From Sphingomonas sp. Y57 (lineage in GTDB: Bacteria; Pseudomonadota; Alphaproteobacteria; Sphingomonadales; Sphingomonadaceae), in NCBI RefSeq assembly GCF_001015195.1, contig NZ_LDES01000075.1, positions 4,327 through 68,326 on the forward strand: a stretch of 64,000 bases of DNA. Reading direction: 5' to 3'. Made by a program: the position numbers and the translations under genes. This document shows positions 47,391 to 55,580 of the stretch, in pieces. A model generated the notes under the pieces. That model worked only from the letters and a program-made list of their open reading frames with translations, was not told the DNA's origin and did not search any database. Within the stretch, counting starts at the first letter, position 1, and every line of letters starts with the position of its first letter.

Positions 47391-48524
47391 TTACATCGCC
47401 CGCCTGATGCGCTCGCTCAAGGCCACCACAATGGCCGCGTCGTCGACATAGGTTCGGCGGATGCGCGAGACGCTTTCCACCGACCAGGCGGCGATGTTCG
47501 CGATCTCCTCATCCGAAAGGCCGGCGCGGCAAAGGTGGGTCACGAAGGTGCCCCGGCAATCGTGCAGATGCTTGCGCTTCGCGGGCACGTCCAATTCGGG
47601 CTGCGCGGGCTGCTCAATGCCTCCGGCCTTCGCGACGGCTATGACGGCCTCGGTGAGGCTCTCGGGCTTCCATGGCCGTCCGCGCGCGCCGACCAGCACA
47701 TGATTGACGCCCTCGGCGCGCGGCAGGGCGCGCAGCTCGGCGAGGAGATCGGACAGGGCGGGGATGACGGGGATGACGGCGCGGCGGCGGCGCCCCCGGC
47801 TCTTCTTGAGCGCGGTACGGATAATCGCATGGTCGCTGACCTCATCCCATGTGAGCGCGGCGAGATCGGCGCGGCGCATGCCGGTGAGGCAAGCGAGCTG
47901 GATGATGTCGAACGCGCGCGGCCGCTCGATCTTCTTGGCGGCGGCCTTGGCGCGCGCCAGGTCATCCGGCGTCCAGATGATTTCGGCGCGGTCGGCGGGC
48001 TTGTAGATCGCCGGCACATCGGCCGCGACGTTGAGCGCGACGCGGGCGCGGAGCTTGCCGAACTTGAGCAGCTCCGACAGGACCGTGACGCCGATATCGG
48101 CGGCGCGGGGGGTCGCGGATCGGCTATCGCGCCACTCGACCACCTTTGCCACCATGCGCGGATCGTTCCACAGCGCTATCGGGAGCGCCCCCCATTTCGC
48201 ATCGATCAGGTCGAGCGCGTCGCCCCAGAGCTGGCGGGTCGAGGCGGCGAGGCCGCGCCATTCGGGGCTGGCCGTCGCGAGATCGGCGGGATTGCCGCGC
48301 CACTGCCGGCCAAGGCCGCCAAGCGTCGCGGCCTTGGCCGCCTGCGCCTCCTCGGCGATGGCGGCGAGCGCCTTGAGCGCGGCTGCGTCGAGCTGCGGAC
48401 GCTTCGGCCCCTCCGATTTCATGATGCAGGGAGCGCCCTTGCCGCGCCAGGCGAAGACATACCAGCGGATCGGCTTGCCCGGCTTGACCTTCCGTACAAA
48501 GTGAAGGCCTTTCACGTCGCTCAT
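47391..48524 (-). CDS. int: Tyrosine-type site-specific integrase
   Basis: 377 aa. The catalytic set is R217 (TGMRRADLAALTWDEV), H321-x-x-R324 (HLHDCRGTF), W347 in place of the usual second His, and nucleophile Y359 (RRTYVDDA). A core-binding domain occupies about 80-170. It lies 74 bp from the tRNA-derived att site and is the terminal gene of the leftward operon; its start overlaps the upstream small gene (ATGA). Confidence 0.93.
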   Translation of the reverse strand: MSDVKGLHFVRKVKPGKPIRWYVFAWRGKGAPCIMKSEGPKRPQLDAAALKALAAIAEEAQAAKAATLGGLGRQWRGNPADLATASPEWRGLAASTRQLWGDALDLIDAKWGALPIALWNDPRMVAKVVEWRDSRSATPRAADIGVTVLSELLKFGKLRARVALNVAADVPAIYKPADRAEIIWTPDDLARAKAAAKKIERPRAFDIIQLACLTGMRRADLAALTWDEVSDHAIIRTALKKSRGRRRRAVIPVIPALSDLLAELRALPRAEGVNHVLVGARGRPWKPESLTEAVIAVAKAGGIEQPAQPELDVPAKRKHLHDCRGTFVTHLCRAGLSDEEIANIAAWSVESVSRIRRTYVDDAAIVVALSERIRRAM

Positions 48525-48730
48525 ATCTTGCCGGCGGCCTCCAACTGATCGAACAGCGATTGCGGGGCGGGCGCCTGGGCGCGGGCTTCTATCACGCGAA
48601 TCGTGCCGTCTAGGGTGACTTCGATCCCGGCCACGTCAAGGCCGAGGTCGCGGGCCGCCTGGACGACGTGGCGGATGGCGACCTTGCCGGGATAGGCGCG
48701 CGCGGGTCTGGTGGTGCCCTGGGAGGTCAT
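48521..48730 (-). CDS. Small prophage protein, excisionase position
   Basis: 69 aa (MTSQGTTRPARAYPGKVAIRH...), sharing ATGA overlaps with the integrase and the upstream gene. A short helix-rich segment (AIRHVVQAARDLGLDVAGIEVTLDGTIRVIEA) is visible but no HTH can be confirmed. The location next to int is where an excisionase or int-accessory factor often sits, but this is only positional inference. Confidence 0.7.
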   Translation of the reverse strand: MTSQGTTRPARAYPGKVAIRHVVQAARDLGLDVAGIEVTLDGTIRVIEARAQAPAPQSLFDQLEAAGKI

Positions 48731-49101
48731 AGCGGCAGGTCGAAATGCTTGGTGTAGCGGTGGAGATAGTCGACCATGGACATGCGGCCGGAGGCCTTGT
48801 CCTCGGCGGCCCAGGCGGCGATCAGGCGCTGGGTGACGGCGCGGGCCTTCTTGCCGATCTCGCGCGCCTCGGCGCTGCCGGCGGTGCCGCTCCGGGTCAT
48901 CCGGTCGACCATGGCGAAGGCGGTAAGCTGGCGGCCGCGAATGCGCTGGCGCTGCTGGAATGCCTTCCGGTGCGCGGAGCAGCAAAAGAGCTGTCCCGGC
49001 TGGATGCCCATCACAGGGGCCAAGCACTCCGCGCATAGGCGAGTGGTGCCCGAGGGGGTGCCCTCGACTCCACGGGGCGTTCTGGCGGGGGCGTGGGCCA
49101 T
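48727..49101 (-). CDS. Prophage protein with zinc-ribbon-like cysteines
   Basis: 124 aa from the ATG at 49101 (MAHAPARTPRG). A CAECLAPV ... LFCCSAHRKAFQQRQRIRGRQL segment has the Cys/His spacing and FQQRQRxRG tail of a small zinc finger found in many phage proteins. A helical C-terminal region follows. It has an ATGA overlap with the next gene; function unknown. Confidence 0.75.
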   Translation of the reverse strand: MAHAPARTPRGVEGTPSGTTRLCAECLAPVMGIQPGQLFCCSAHRKAFQQRQRIRGRQLTAFAMVDRMTRSGTAGSAEAREIGKKARAVTQRLIAAWAAEDKASGRMSMVDYLHRYTKHFDLPL

Positions 49102-49106
49102 GGCCT

Positions 49107-49481
49107 TTACGCCGCCGGATCGGGGGTGATGCCGAGCACCGCCGAAAGGCATCCGCCGCGCCAATCGCGGTCCCGAGCGCTCGACGGCCGGAGTTCGACG
49201 CCGAAATGCGGATCGGTCTGGAATGCCGACATGGCCGCCGGTTCATAGGCGTAATCGTATTGATGCGGGCCAAAGACGGCGCGCGGTGCCATGTGGGGCG
49301 TGGTATAGGCCAGCACGGCAGGATGGCCGCAGTCTTGGCAATCGACGCCGAAGATCGCGGGGTTCGGGTAGTCCCCCGCAAAGTAGATGCCGTCATGCAT
49401 CGCCTTGTTCCAACTGTCGAAACCGGGCTTGCCGCACCGCTCACAGGTCCAGCGGGTATATTCGTCGATCGGCGCGCTCAT
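49107..49481 (-). CDS. Prophage zinc-ribbon protein
   Basis: 124 aa from the ATG at 49481, overlapping the upstream stop. Two CxxC pairs are visible (WTCERCGKPGF and VDCQDCGHPAVL), consistent with one zinc ribbon. The rest has no recognised motif. Part of the leftward operon. Confidence 0.72.
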   Translation of the reverse strand: MSAPIDEYTRWTCERCGKPGFDSWNKAMHDGIYFAGDYPNPAIFGVDCQDCGHPAVLAYTTPHMAPRAVFGPHQYDYAYEPAAMSAFQTDPHFGVELRPSSARDRDWRGGCLSAVLGITPDPAA

Positions 49482-49933
49482 GCGGCGTTCCTTTCGCGCT
49501 CGGCCTGGGCGGCGCGCTGGATCGCGTCGTGGCGGAGCATGCAGGTCATGTTGAGGGCGTAGGCGAGCACCGGATATTCTCCGTGCCACCAGCGCATGGC
49601 GCGGAGCTGCTCGATCAGGGCGAGCAAGGCGGCATCGTCGGGCCGGCGGCGGAGGCGCTGCTTGGCGCCTTCGATAGCCTCGGCCAGCTCCTCCAGGCAG
49701 TAATCGCGATGGACGGCCATCAGTGCCTTGTTGGGCGGCAGAATGTCCGTGGCGCAGCGCCATATTTCGGCGATGGCGTTCATCACGAAGATGCGGTGCT
49801 TTGCGGCGGCCGGGGTCATCTGGCCGGTGGCGACCAGCTTGGGATAGCCGCGCATCCGGTCGCCGGCCATGCGCTCGGCAAGGTCGGCGAACTCGGGGTG
49901 GAAGCCGTCGAGGGTCAGGACGGGATCGGTCAC
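49478..49933 (-). CDS. Uncharacterised prophage protein
   Basis: 151 aa, largely helical (FADLAERMAGDRMRGYPKLVATGQMTPAAAKHRIFVMNAIAEIWRCATD). The pattern 'YPKLVATGQMT...A..RI..M.AI' recurs in phage early proteins of unknown role. It overlaps both neighbours by 4 bp. Confidence 0.72.
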   Translation of the reverse strand: MTDPVLTLDGFHPEFADLAERMAGDRMRGYPKLVATGQMTPAAAKHRIFVMNAIAEIWRCATDILPPNKALMAVHRDYCLEELAEAIEGAKQRLRRRPDDAALLALIEQLRAMRWWHGEYPVLAYALNMTCMLRHDAIQRAAQAERERNAA

Positions 49934-50418
49934 AGCTTGATCCCGCGCGATGCGTTGCGGATCATCTGCATGATCGCGGCCTCGACGGCCACCTGTTGGG
50001 TATAGGGTGTCCTCGCGAGCAGGCGGCTAAGCTCGATGACCTCGGCCATGAGCCGTGGGCTGTCCTTGACCTTGCGTTCAGCGGCAGCGATCCGCTTCTC
50101 ATTTTCGTCGGCGGTCGCGCGGACCTCGCACTCGGCAAGGATAGGGTTCGAGGCGCTCCGAAGGAACGTCATGTCCTTCGGCGTGATCCCCTTAACGCGG
50201 CCATCCTCGATCGTGCCGGCCGTCGAATAGATGCCGCCGATCGCCTTGCCCTTGGGCAAGGCTTTGAAGGCCGAGGCAGCCGCCAGCAGCGCGTTCCACG
50301 TCCAATCCGTTCTGGATGACAGCAACTCGGGCGTGATCAGCAGCGCGCCGGCCCTGTTGCCTGCAAGCTTGACGGGGCCGAGATAGACGACTTCGATGTT
50401 GCTCGCCTGCTCGATCAT
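49930..50418 (-). CDS. Uncharacterised prophage protein
   Basis: 162 aa from the ATG at 50418 (MIEQASNIEVVYLGPVKLAGNR), overlapping the upstream stop by 4 bp. An N-terminal beta-rich part and a C-terminal helix (AECEVRATADENEKRIAAAERKVKDS) are seen. No family was recognised. Confidence 0.7.
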   Translation of the reverse strand: MIEQASNIEVVYLGPVKLAGNRAGALLITPELLSSRTDWTWNALLAAASAFKALPKGKAIGGIYSTAGTIEDGRVKGITPKDMTFLRSASNPILAECEVRATADENEKRIAAAERKVKDSPRLMAEVIELSRLLARTPYTQQVAVEAAIMQMIRNASRGIKL

Positions 50419-50951
50419 ATCAGCGCCTCCGCATGCTTGCGGATCAGGCGATCGGCGACGGCGGCGATCTCGGCCGGGTCGGCGGTTTCCGTGCAATCGC
50501 TGCCGATGATCTGGCTAGGCTCGAAATCGGCGGCCGGACGCACGACGCGGACGCACCATACATCGCGGCGGATTTCGCACTGATCGGGGAGCGGCTTGTT
50601 GAGCGCCTCCGACAGGATGAGATCGACCCACAGCCGAAAGTCGGGATCGGTCGACGCATCGGCATAGTCGGCGCGGATAGCCGAGACGCTGAGATCGTCG
50701 ATCACGAAATGGCGTTCCCGCTCGCGACGGCGGCGCTCGGCTTCGGCGACGGCCTCCCGATCGGCGCGTTTCCGCGCCTGGGTCCAGCGCACGTCCTCCG
50801 CCTTCATTTCAAGCAACGCCGCGATTTCGATCAGGCGCTCAGCAATCGGCGCGCCCAGGCAGCGGGCGTCGCGGATGGCGGTGGCGATCTCGCGGGCCTC
50901 GGTCGCCGTCATGGTCGCGCGGATCGCGCTGGACGTGGTGGTCGCCTTCAT
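50415..50951 (-). CDS. Uncharacterised prophage protein with charged coiled coil
   Basis: 178 aa from the ATG at 50951. The region near residues 55-85 is a highly charged helix (ARKRADREAVAEAERRRRERE). The remainder, with VDLILSEALNKPLPDQCEIRRDVWCVRV, is not recognised. It overlaps genes on both sides (ATGA). Confidence 0.7.
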   Translation of the reverse strand: MKATTTSSAIRATMTATEAREIATAIRDARCLGAPIAERLIEIAALLEMKAEDVRWTQARKRADREAVAEAERRRRERERHFVIDDLSVSAIRADYADASTDPDFRLWVDLILSEALNKPLPDQCEIRRDVWCVRVVRPAADFEPSQIIGSDCTETADPAEIAAVADRLIRKHAEALI

Positions 50952-51424
50952 GGCCGGGCCTCCCCGATCAGTTCGCGGCCGCGCAGCACGACGTTTTCGA
51001 ACAGGCTGCGGAGCTGGTAGGCGTCGGCCGACTGGATGAAGGCTTCCACGTCGGTCAGCGACGGCTGAACGATCGGCGTAGTGTTGGGGGCGATCGCCAC
51101 GGTTTTGCCTTCCGGGGGCCAGGGGATGGTCGTGACCCGGCGCCAGATATTCGGATCGTCCGACGTGATCTGCGGCAGGCTGCCGCCCGTGATCTGGATA
51201 GAGGCCTCGGCAGCGGCGCCGGCCTCGACGGTCGGCACCCCGGCGGGCTGGCGGATGGCCTCGACCAGCCACCACCACAGGCCCTGCTCGGCCTTTCCGG
51301 TCAGGGCGTTGTAGAGGGCGATCCGGCTGGCCTGGTCATCGGGCAGCTCGACGCGCTGCCAGTCCTTTCCGGCTTCGGCCTGGGTGCGGACAAACAGTCC
51401 ATCGGTTGTGAGATAGCAGCGCAT
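50948..51424 (-). CDS. Uncharacterised prophage protein
   Basis: 158 aa (MRCYLTTDGLFVRTQAEAGKDWQRVELPDD). Its N-terminus looks like a compact beta-hairpin domain seen in other phage early proteins, followed by helical segments. No catalytic motif. Part of the leftward operon. Confidence 0.7.
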   Translation of the reverse strand: MRCYLTTDGLFVRTQAEAGKDWQRVELPDDQASRIALYNALTGKAEQGLWWWLVEAIRQPAGVPTVEAGAAAEASIQITGGSLPQITSDDPNIWRRVTTIPWPPEGKTVAIAPNTTPIVQPSLTDVEAFIQSADAYQLRSLFENVVLRGRELIGEARP

Positions 51425-51499
51425 GGGCGCGATCCTTTCGGGGGAGCCGGCCGCCGCCAGTGCGGCGCAATAAGCCAGTCGGGCGGCGGTGGCAGGGTG

Positions 51500-51853
51500 T
51501 CAGGCGGGATAATGAGCATCCACGAGTGCCCGATTGGCGGCGCCGATGGCGGCGAGGGCTTCGGGGCCTTTCGGTGCGCTGAAACGCGGCAGGAAGAAGC
51601 CGGCCAGCTTGCCAGTCTCGCGGTCGATCGTGTTGGCGATGCCGGTGATATCGTGCGTGAGGTTGAAGTCGTCGGCCTCGGCGAGGCGCGCGAAATCCAT
51701 CGGGCAGCCGTTCGCGTGGGTCGCCGACAGGTCCATGATCAGCGTCATCCGGTCGTAGCTTCCGGTGAGCAGGCCGAGCGCTTCGGCGCGGTCGGCGATC
51801 TTGGCGATCTGATCCATTTCGGCGCGGGTCGTAGTGAACTTGATCTCGGTCAT
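51500..51853 (-). CDS. Uncharacterised prophage protein
   Basis: 117 aa from the ATG at 51853 (MTEIKFTTTRAEMDQIAKIADRAEALG). The helical region IADRAEALGLLTGSYDRMTLIMDLSATHANGCPMDFARLAEADDFNLTHDI resembles a small domain family of phage early genes; function unknown. 75 bp separate it from the next gene. Confidence 0.7.
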   Translation of the reverse strand: MTEIKFTTTRAEMDQIAKIADRAEALGLLTGSYDRMTLIMDLSATHANGCPMDFARLAEADDFNLTHDITGIANTIDRETGKLAGFFLPRFSAPKGPEALAAIGAANRALVDAHYPA

Positions 51854-51927
51854 TTCGGGTTCCTCGGGCTTCGCGATGCTGGCTGCATCTGTCGCGGCCG
51901 GGACCGGCCCGACCGCGTGGGGTGCGG

Positions 51928-52236
51928 TCAGGCGGCGAGCTGGCGGGCGGCGCGGAGGGTGCGGGGCCAGAACGGCAGGTGGCGTTCCGGGCCGCCGTTG
52001 ATCGGCTGGGCAAGGCGCGCCTGCGGCTGGCGGCGGGTCAGGCCGTGCAGCTCGGCCGCGAAGGCTTTCGCGCCGAGGCGCTTGCTCGGCCGGATGCCGG
52101 CGGCCTCGGCGTGGCGATGATAGTCGAGGAACAGGTCGGCCTCGGGGGTCCAATCCTGCTGCCGGGGCGCGTGGTAGGTCCGCGCCTGAAACCAATCGTG
52201 GACGCTGTTTAGCGGGTCGGTAGGGGAAACGTACAT
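51928..52236 (-). CDS. Uncharacterised prophage protein, first in leftward operon
   Basis: 102 aa. The segment DWTPEADLFLDYHRHAEAAGIRPSKRLGAKAFAAELHGL resembles the C-terminal winged-helix part of phage primases, but the match is weak and may only reflect helical DNA-binding. It begins about 30 bp downstream of two repressor operators and so is probably repressed in the lysogen. Confidence 0.65.
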   Translation of the reverse strand: MYVSPTDPLNSVHDWFQARTYHAPRQQDWTPEADLFLDYHRHAEAAGIRPSKRLGAKAFAAELHGLTRRQPQARLAQPINGGPERHLPFWPRTLRAARQLAA

Positions 52237-52267
52237 CGGTGCCTCCGTCGTGGTGACGGGACAGATA

Positions 52268-52317
52268 TTTCGATTATGGAAACGTCATCGTCAAGAGAAA
52301 TGTTGCCATTATGGAAA
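52268..52317. promoter_or_regulatory. Phage repressor operators upstream of the leftward operon
   Basis: TTTCGATTATGGAAA (52268-52282) and TTGCCATTATGGAAA (52303-52317), starting 35 bp apart. They match the operator motif of the repressor-cro region and lie between the leftward operon (start 52236) and the small plus-strand gene at 52391. Confidence 0.75.
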
Positions 52318-52390
52318 TATGACGTGCAGCCGTTGATTTTTGTTCCCTTCTTGTTCCAATCTCCCGTTGTCGAATCGGGGAGGTTGTTAG

Positions 52391-52588
52391 ATGCTCACTG
52401 CTGTTCGCTGGTATCGGGTGACATGCTTCGGCCGTCCGGCCGGTCTGTGGCGCGACAGCAAGGAGCTTGCGCGCAAAGATGCTGTCGAGCTGGGGTTGGG
52501 TGCCTTTGACGAGTGGGGCCAATGGTACGATATCGTCCCCGGCGGCATCCAGTCCGCGTTCGCGATTGAGGATCAGGAGGCGGCTTAA
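52391..52588 (+). CDS. Small prophage protein
   Basis: 65 aa (MLTAVRWYRVTCFGRPAGLWRDSKELARKDAVELGLGAFDEWGQWYDIVPGG), with a GGGGAGG site upstream. Its stop codon overlaps that of the convergent repressor gene. No family recognised; the aromatic beta-rich pattern suggests a folded small domain. Confidence 0.55.
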   Translation: MLTAVRWYRVTCFGRPAGLWRDSKELARKDAVELGLGAFDEWGQWYDIVPGGIQSAFAIEDQEAA

Positions 52589-53178
52589 CCGGGCATCCGC
52601 CGGGGCGGTCGGGCGGCGTACCATTCGACCCGCCCAACGATCTGAAATCCGCCGTCCCCGATGCTGAGTTCCTTGTAGGCCGGATTGTTCGAACAGGGCA
52701 CCAAGCGGGCGGGGTCGGACTTGTATTGCTTGAAGGTCGTCTCGTTCTCGCCGTTGATCACGACGTAGTAATTATCCGCGAAAAGCTCGCGATCGCTGGG
52801 CGAGAAGATCACGATCCCGCCATCAGGAACGAGCTTGTCCATGCTGTCGCCGACGACGCGCAGGGCAACCGCGTCGTCTGGCATATCGGCCTCAGGCATG
52901 GGCATGGTGCCCAATGGTTCCTGAATAGCCTCGCGCCAGTTGCCGGCTGCCACGCTGCCGATAATCGGGATGCGGCGGGTGGGAATAAGGCCCGCGATCT
53001 GCGGCGGCGTGGCATCAGCCAACATGCGCCGAATGGTATCCATTTCCGTCACGGTGAAGCGTCGGCCGCCGTGGAGGGACTTGCTGACCTGGGACGGTGT
53101 TAGCCCAAGTTCATTGGCGAGGCGCACGGCCTTGATGCCCTTCGCCTTCATGGCGGCTTTGATCTGGTCGACGTTCAT
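52585..53178 (-). CDS. LexA/CI-like S24 self-cleaving repressor
   Basis: 197 aa from the ATG at 53178 (MNVDQIKAAMKAKGIKAVRLAN); the frame runs further upstream through the operator region and is not coding there. An HTH is at about 17-40 (KAVRLANELGLTPSQVSKSLHG). The peptidase part has the cleavage dipeptide A78-G79 (SVAAGNW), nucleophile S112 (VVGDSMDKLVPDG) and Lys150 (ENETTFKQYK). It should repress the lytic promoters and be cleaved under RecA* activation. Confidence 0.93.
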   Translation of the reverse strand: MNVDQIKAAMKAKGIKAVRLANELGLTPSQVSKSLHGGRRFTVTEMDTIRRMLADATPPQIAGLIPTRRIPIIGSVAAGNWREAIQEPLGTMPMPEADMPDDAVALRVVGDSMDKLVPDGGIVIFSPSDRELFADNYYVVINGENETTFKQYKSDPARLVPCSNNPAYKELSIGDGGFQIVGRVEWYAARPPRRMPG

Positions 53179-53197
53179 CCAGCCATTTTGCCCAGTA

Positions 53198-53261
53198 GTT
53201 CCATAATCGCAATTTCGACTATGGAAACTTTTTGATTGAACTGAAGTTTCGATTATGGAAA
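53198..53261. promoter_or_regulatory. Three-operator repressor/Cro switch region
   Basis: Between the divergent repressor (start 53178) and Cro-like gene (start 53266) are GTTCCATAATCGCAA (53198-53212), TTTCGACTATGGAAA (53213-53227) and TTTCGATTATGGAAA (53247-53261). All fit a 15-bp pseudo-palindrome TTTCSATWATSGAAA. The tripartite layout resembles lambda OR. The last site ends four bases before the Cro-like ATG. Confidence 0.82.
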
Positions 53262-53265
53262 TAAC

Positions 53266-53559
53266 ATGGGCATGGAACGCACTGCCTCCTCCCCGTCCAT
53301 GTCGCTCGACGGCGTTCGAGCGTCCGTCTTTCTCGACGCCCTCGACGGAACCGTGGCGGTCGCCCGCCTCACATTCACGCCGATTACCACCGTCCATAAC
53401 TGGCGGCGCGTCGGCATGTCCGAGGCCCGCTTTGATCATGTCCGCTTAGCCGCCGAGGCGAGGGGCAAGGCGGACGAGCTTGCCAAGGCGCTGGATGCGG
53501 TTGCGGCGCTCGACCGCGATCCCGAGCTGCCTTTCGAGGATATGGCGGTGTCGGCATGA
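53266..53559 (+). CDS. Cro/YdaS-like antirepressor candidate
   Basis: 97 aa. The segment FLDALDGTVAVARLTFTPITTVHNWRRVGMSEARFDHVRLAAEARGKA has the YdaS/Cro pattern (helix, VA...L, then VxNWRRxG and RF). Its position, divergent from the repressor with operators between, supports a Cro role. The stop overlaps the next gene start (ATGA). Confidence 0.75.
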   Translation: MGMERTASSPSMSLDGVRASVFLDALDGTVAVARLTFTPITTVHNWRRVGMSEARFDHVRLAAEARGKADELAKALDAVAALDRDPELPFEDMAVSA

Positions 53560-53837
53560 TCTCGGCCGGGTATCTCACGGCCGGCGGCCTCGCGGTCGTT
53601 GCCGGCGGGCTGCTGTTCTACGCAGCGCTGCTGCTGGGCGACAGCCTGGCCGAGGCGATCGGCCGCTTCTTCGACGTGCGCGGCGAATGGGCGGGCTATG
53701 GCCCCGCCGATGCCGGGGACGATGGGGCGTCGCTGGTCCATGCCGCCACGGTTGAGCCCGAAGCGATCGCGGCCGCCAGCGGTAAGTCAGCCGGGTTTAC
53801 CGCCCCTCGGCCGGCGGAGGGCGCCCGGCATGGCTGA
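53556..53837 (+). CDS. Small prophage membrane protein
   Basis: 93 aa with one hydrophobic helix (TAGGLAVVAGGLLFYAALLLGDSLA, near residues 8-32) and an acidic C-terminal tail. No family recognised. It is coupled to the Cro-like gene (4-bp overlap) and overlaps the next by 8 bp. Confidence 0.65.
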   Translation: MISAGYLTAGGLAVVAGGLLFYAALLLGDSLAEAIGRFFDVRGEWAGYGPADAGDDGASLVHAATVEPEAIAAASGKSAGFTAPRPAEGARHG

Positions 53838-54327
53838 TCGCGTCGTCCAGCACGAACCGCGCCGGCAGTCGCTCAAGGTCGCGACCGGCGAGCTGATCGA
53901 GGCGGTCGGCGGGCAGGAGCGGGCCGCCGAGTATAGCCGGCGGATCAAGCGCCAGCAGTCGTTCAGCGACTATGCGCTGCCCAATGTCGACGCCTTCATG
54001 TCGATCGACACGGCGATGGACCTGGAGGCGGTGACGGTCGGCAAGCCCGGCTGGCCGCACGTCACCCGAGCGCTGTGCGCACGGGCCGGGGGCGCGTTCG
54101 TCGCGATGCCGGCGGCGGTGCCCGATGCGGCCGAGGCCCATTTGCGGCTGGCCGAGCTGACCAAGGAATTTTCGGACGTGTCGGGCGGCATGCTGGCCGC
54201 GCTGGCGGCGGGCGGGCTGAGCGCCCGCGACGTGCGGCGGCGGGCGCTGGTCGCCGAGGCGGACGAGCTGGTGACGAAGGCGGCGGAGCTGCGCGCGCTG
54301 CTGGAACGGATCGAGGCGGAGGGCTGA
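53830..54327 (+). CDS. Prophage regulatory protein candidate (CII-like position)
   Basis: 165 aa from the ATG at 53830 (MADRVVQHEPRRQSLKVATGELIEAVGGQERAAEYSRRIKRQQSFSDYALPN). The N-terminal helical pair could bind DNA, as in phage CII-type regulators (GELIEAVGGQERAAEYSR as helix-turn-helix). The C-terminal 60 residues are a coiled coil (ADELVTKAAELRALLERIEAEG). CII identity is only inferred from position. Confidence 0.6.
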   Translation: MADRVVQHEPRRQSLKVATGELIEAVGGQERAAEYSRRIKRQQSFSDYALPNVDAFMSIDTAMDLEAVTVGKPGWPHVTRALCARAGGAFVAMPAAVPDAAEAHLRLAELTKEFSDVSGGMLAALAAGGLSARDVRRRALVAEADELVTKAAELRALLERIEAEG

Positions 54328-54330
54328 TCT

Positions 54331-55002
54331 ATGGCGGGGGGTTTCCACATTCCGATCTACCTGATCGAGCAACATGCGAGCGGCCTGCAACTCGTCCATT
54401 GGGTGCGCAACATATGGGGTCCGCGCGATCCCGACGCGGACCCGACCGCAGCCGTGGTCAAGCTGGCGGCCTGGTTGCTGGCCGAGCCGGCGCGGGTCGG
54501 GGCGGCCGAGGCGGCTGGGATCGCCATCGCCGACGTGCTGGGCGATCGTATCGCGCTGAGCCCCGAGACGGGCCGATTGCTGCATGAGATCACCGGGGGC
54601 GAGATCGGTCTGCACGACTGGACGCGCCCCTATTCCGCGGCCGTTTCCGTCCCCCACGGCGGACCGGCGGCGGAAGGCGACGACGGGGAGGTGCCCCCCG
54701 CCCCGTCGTCGCCCGCTGAAACAGTGTTCGCGGTCGCGAAGGCGGGCCTCGTCATCGACCGAATGAAAACCGTGTTCGGCGAGCCGTTCACCTCCGCGCC
54801 GATGGTGCATGGCCGCCTCGGCGAGACGGCGCCCGGCCGGTTGTTCCGCGTGATCCGGGGCGACGGCGAGGATCGCTATATCCTGACCGGCCTGGGCGTG
54901 TCCTGGGCGATGGATCGCGGCGCGGCGACGGCGGCGATGATCGCGCTGGCCCGCGCGCTCGGCGCCGAGGTGTTGTTTCCCGAGGGAGACGATCCCCGGT
55001 GA
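54331..55002 (+). CDS. Uncharacterised prophage protein
   Basis: 223 aa in two segments joined by a Pro/Gly/acid-rich linker near 110-130. The C-terminal part (GRLFRVIRGDGEDRYILTGLGVSWAMDRGAATAAMIALARALGAEV) is alpha+beta. No family recognised. It overlaps the next gene by 4 bp. Confidence 0.65.
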   Translation: MAGGFHIPIYLIEQHASGLQLVHWVRNIWGPRDPDADPTAAVVKLAAWLLAEPARVGAAEAAGIAIADVLGDRIALSPETGRLLHEITGGEIGLHDWTRPYSAAVSVPHGGPAAEGDDGEVPPAPSSPAETVFAVAKAGLVIDRMKTVFGEPFTSAPMVHGRLGETAPGRLFRVIRGDGEDRYILTGLGVSWAMDRGAATAAMIALARALGAEVLFPEGDDPR

Positions 55003-55580
55003 GCCCGGCCCCGGCCCCTTCCCCTGTGACGCGGCCGCGCGAGATCGGCGCGATGCAGCCGGTCCGCATCGGCGGCACCGGCGCGGCGATGGCCGTCGCC
55101 GATATCGTCGCCTGGGTGAAGGCGGCCGAGGCGGGGCGGGAACTGGCCTATGCCGAGGGGAGCCTGCCCGGCTGGTCGAAGCCGGCCGAGGCGGCGCGCG
55201 ACCTCGACGCCCGCAAGATCGTGTTCGCCTTCTTCGACGGCAGGAGCGGGCATTATGTGCTCCGCCGCCTGCGGGCGCCGTACAGCCCGCCGCCGAAGCC
55301 GTTCCGCATCGCGCGCGCCGTCGCCGGCAGCGCCGACGACAAGGCCCGGCTGCTCAAGGTGCTGCGCGCCGAGGCGCGGGCCGGCCAGCCCTGTTCCACC
55401 AATCGGGTGCTGGCGATCAAGGCCGGGCTGAGCGGGCCGGATCGGGCCAGCTACCTGATCCGGCTGCTGGTGAAGGACGGCGAGATCGCGAACCGCGAGA
55501 CGCCATGGGCGCCGGGGCGCGAGATCGAGATCGCCGCGACCGGGGAAAAGACATTCGTGAAAGTGGGGGTGAAGCGGTGA
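54999..55580 (+). CDS. Uncharacterised prophage protein with winged-helix-like C-terminus
   Basis: 193 aa from a GTG at 54999 (a later ATG is at 55053). The C-terminal PCSTNRVLAIKAGLSGPDRASYLIRLLVKDGEIANRETPWAPGREIEIA looks like a winged helix. The middle has FAFFDGRSGHYVLRRLRAPYSPPPKP. Its function is unknown. Confidence 0.62.
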   Translation: MSPAPAPSPVTRPREIGAMQPVRIGGTGAAMAVADIVAWVKAAEAGRELAYAEGSLPGWSKPAEAARDLDARKIVFAFFDGRSGHYVLRRLRAPYSPPPKPFRIARAVAGSADDKARLLKVLRAEARAGQPCSTNRVLAIKAGLSGPDRASYLIRLLVKDGEIANRETPWAPGREIEIAATGEKTFVKVGVKR

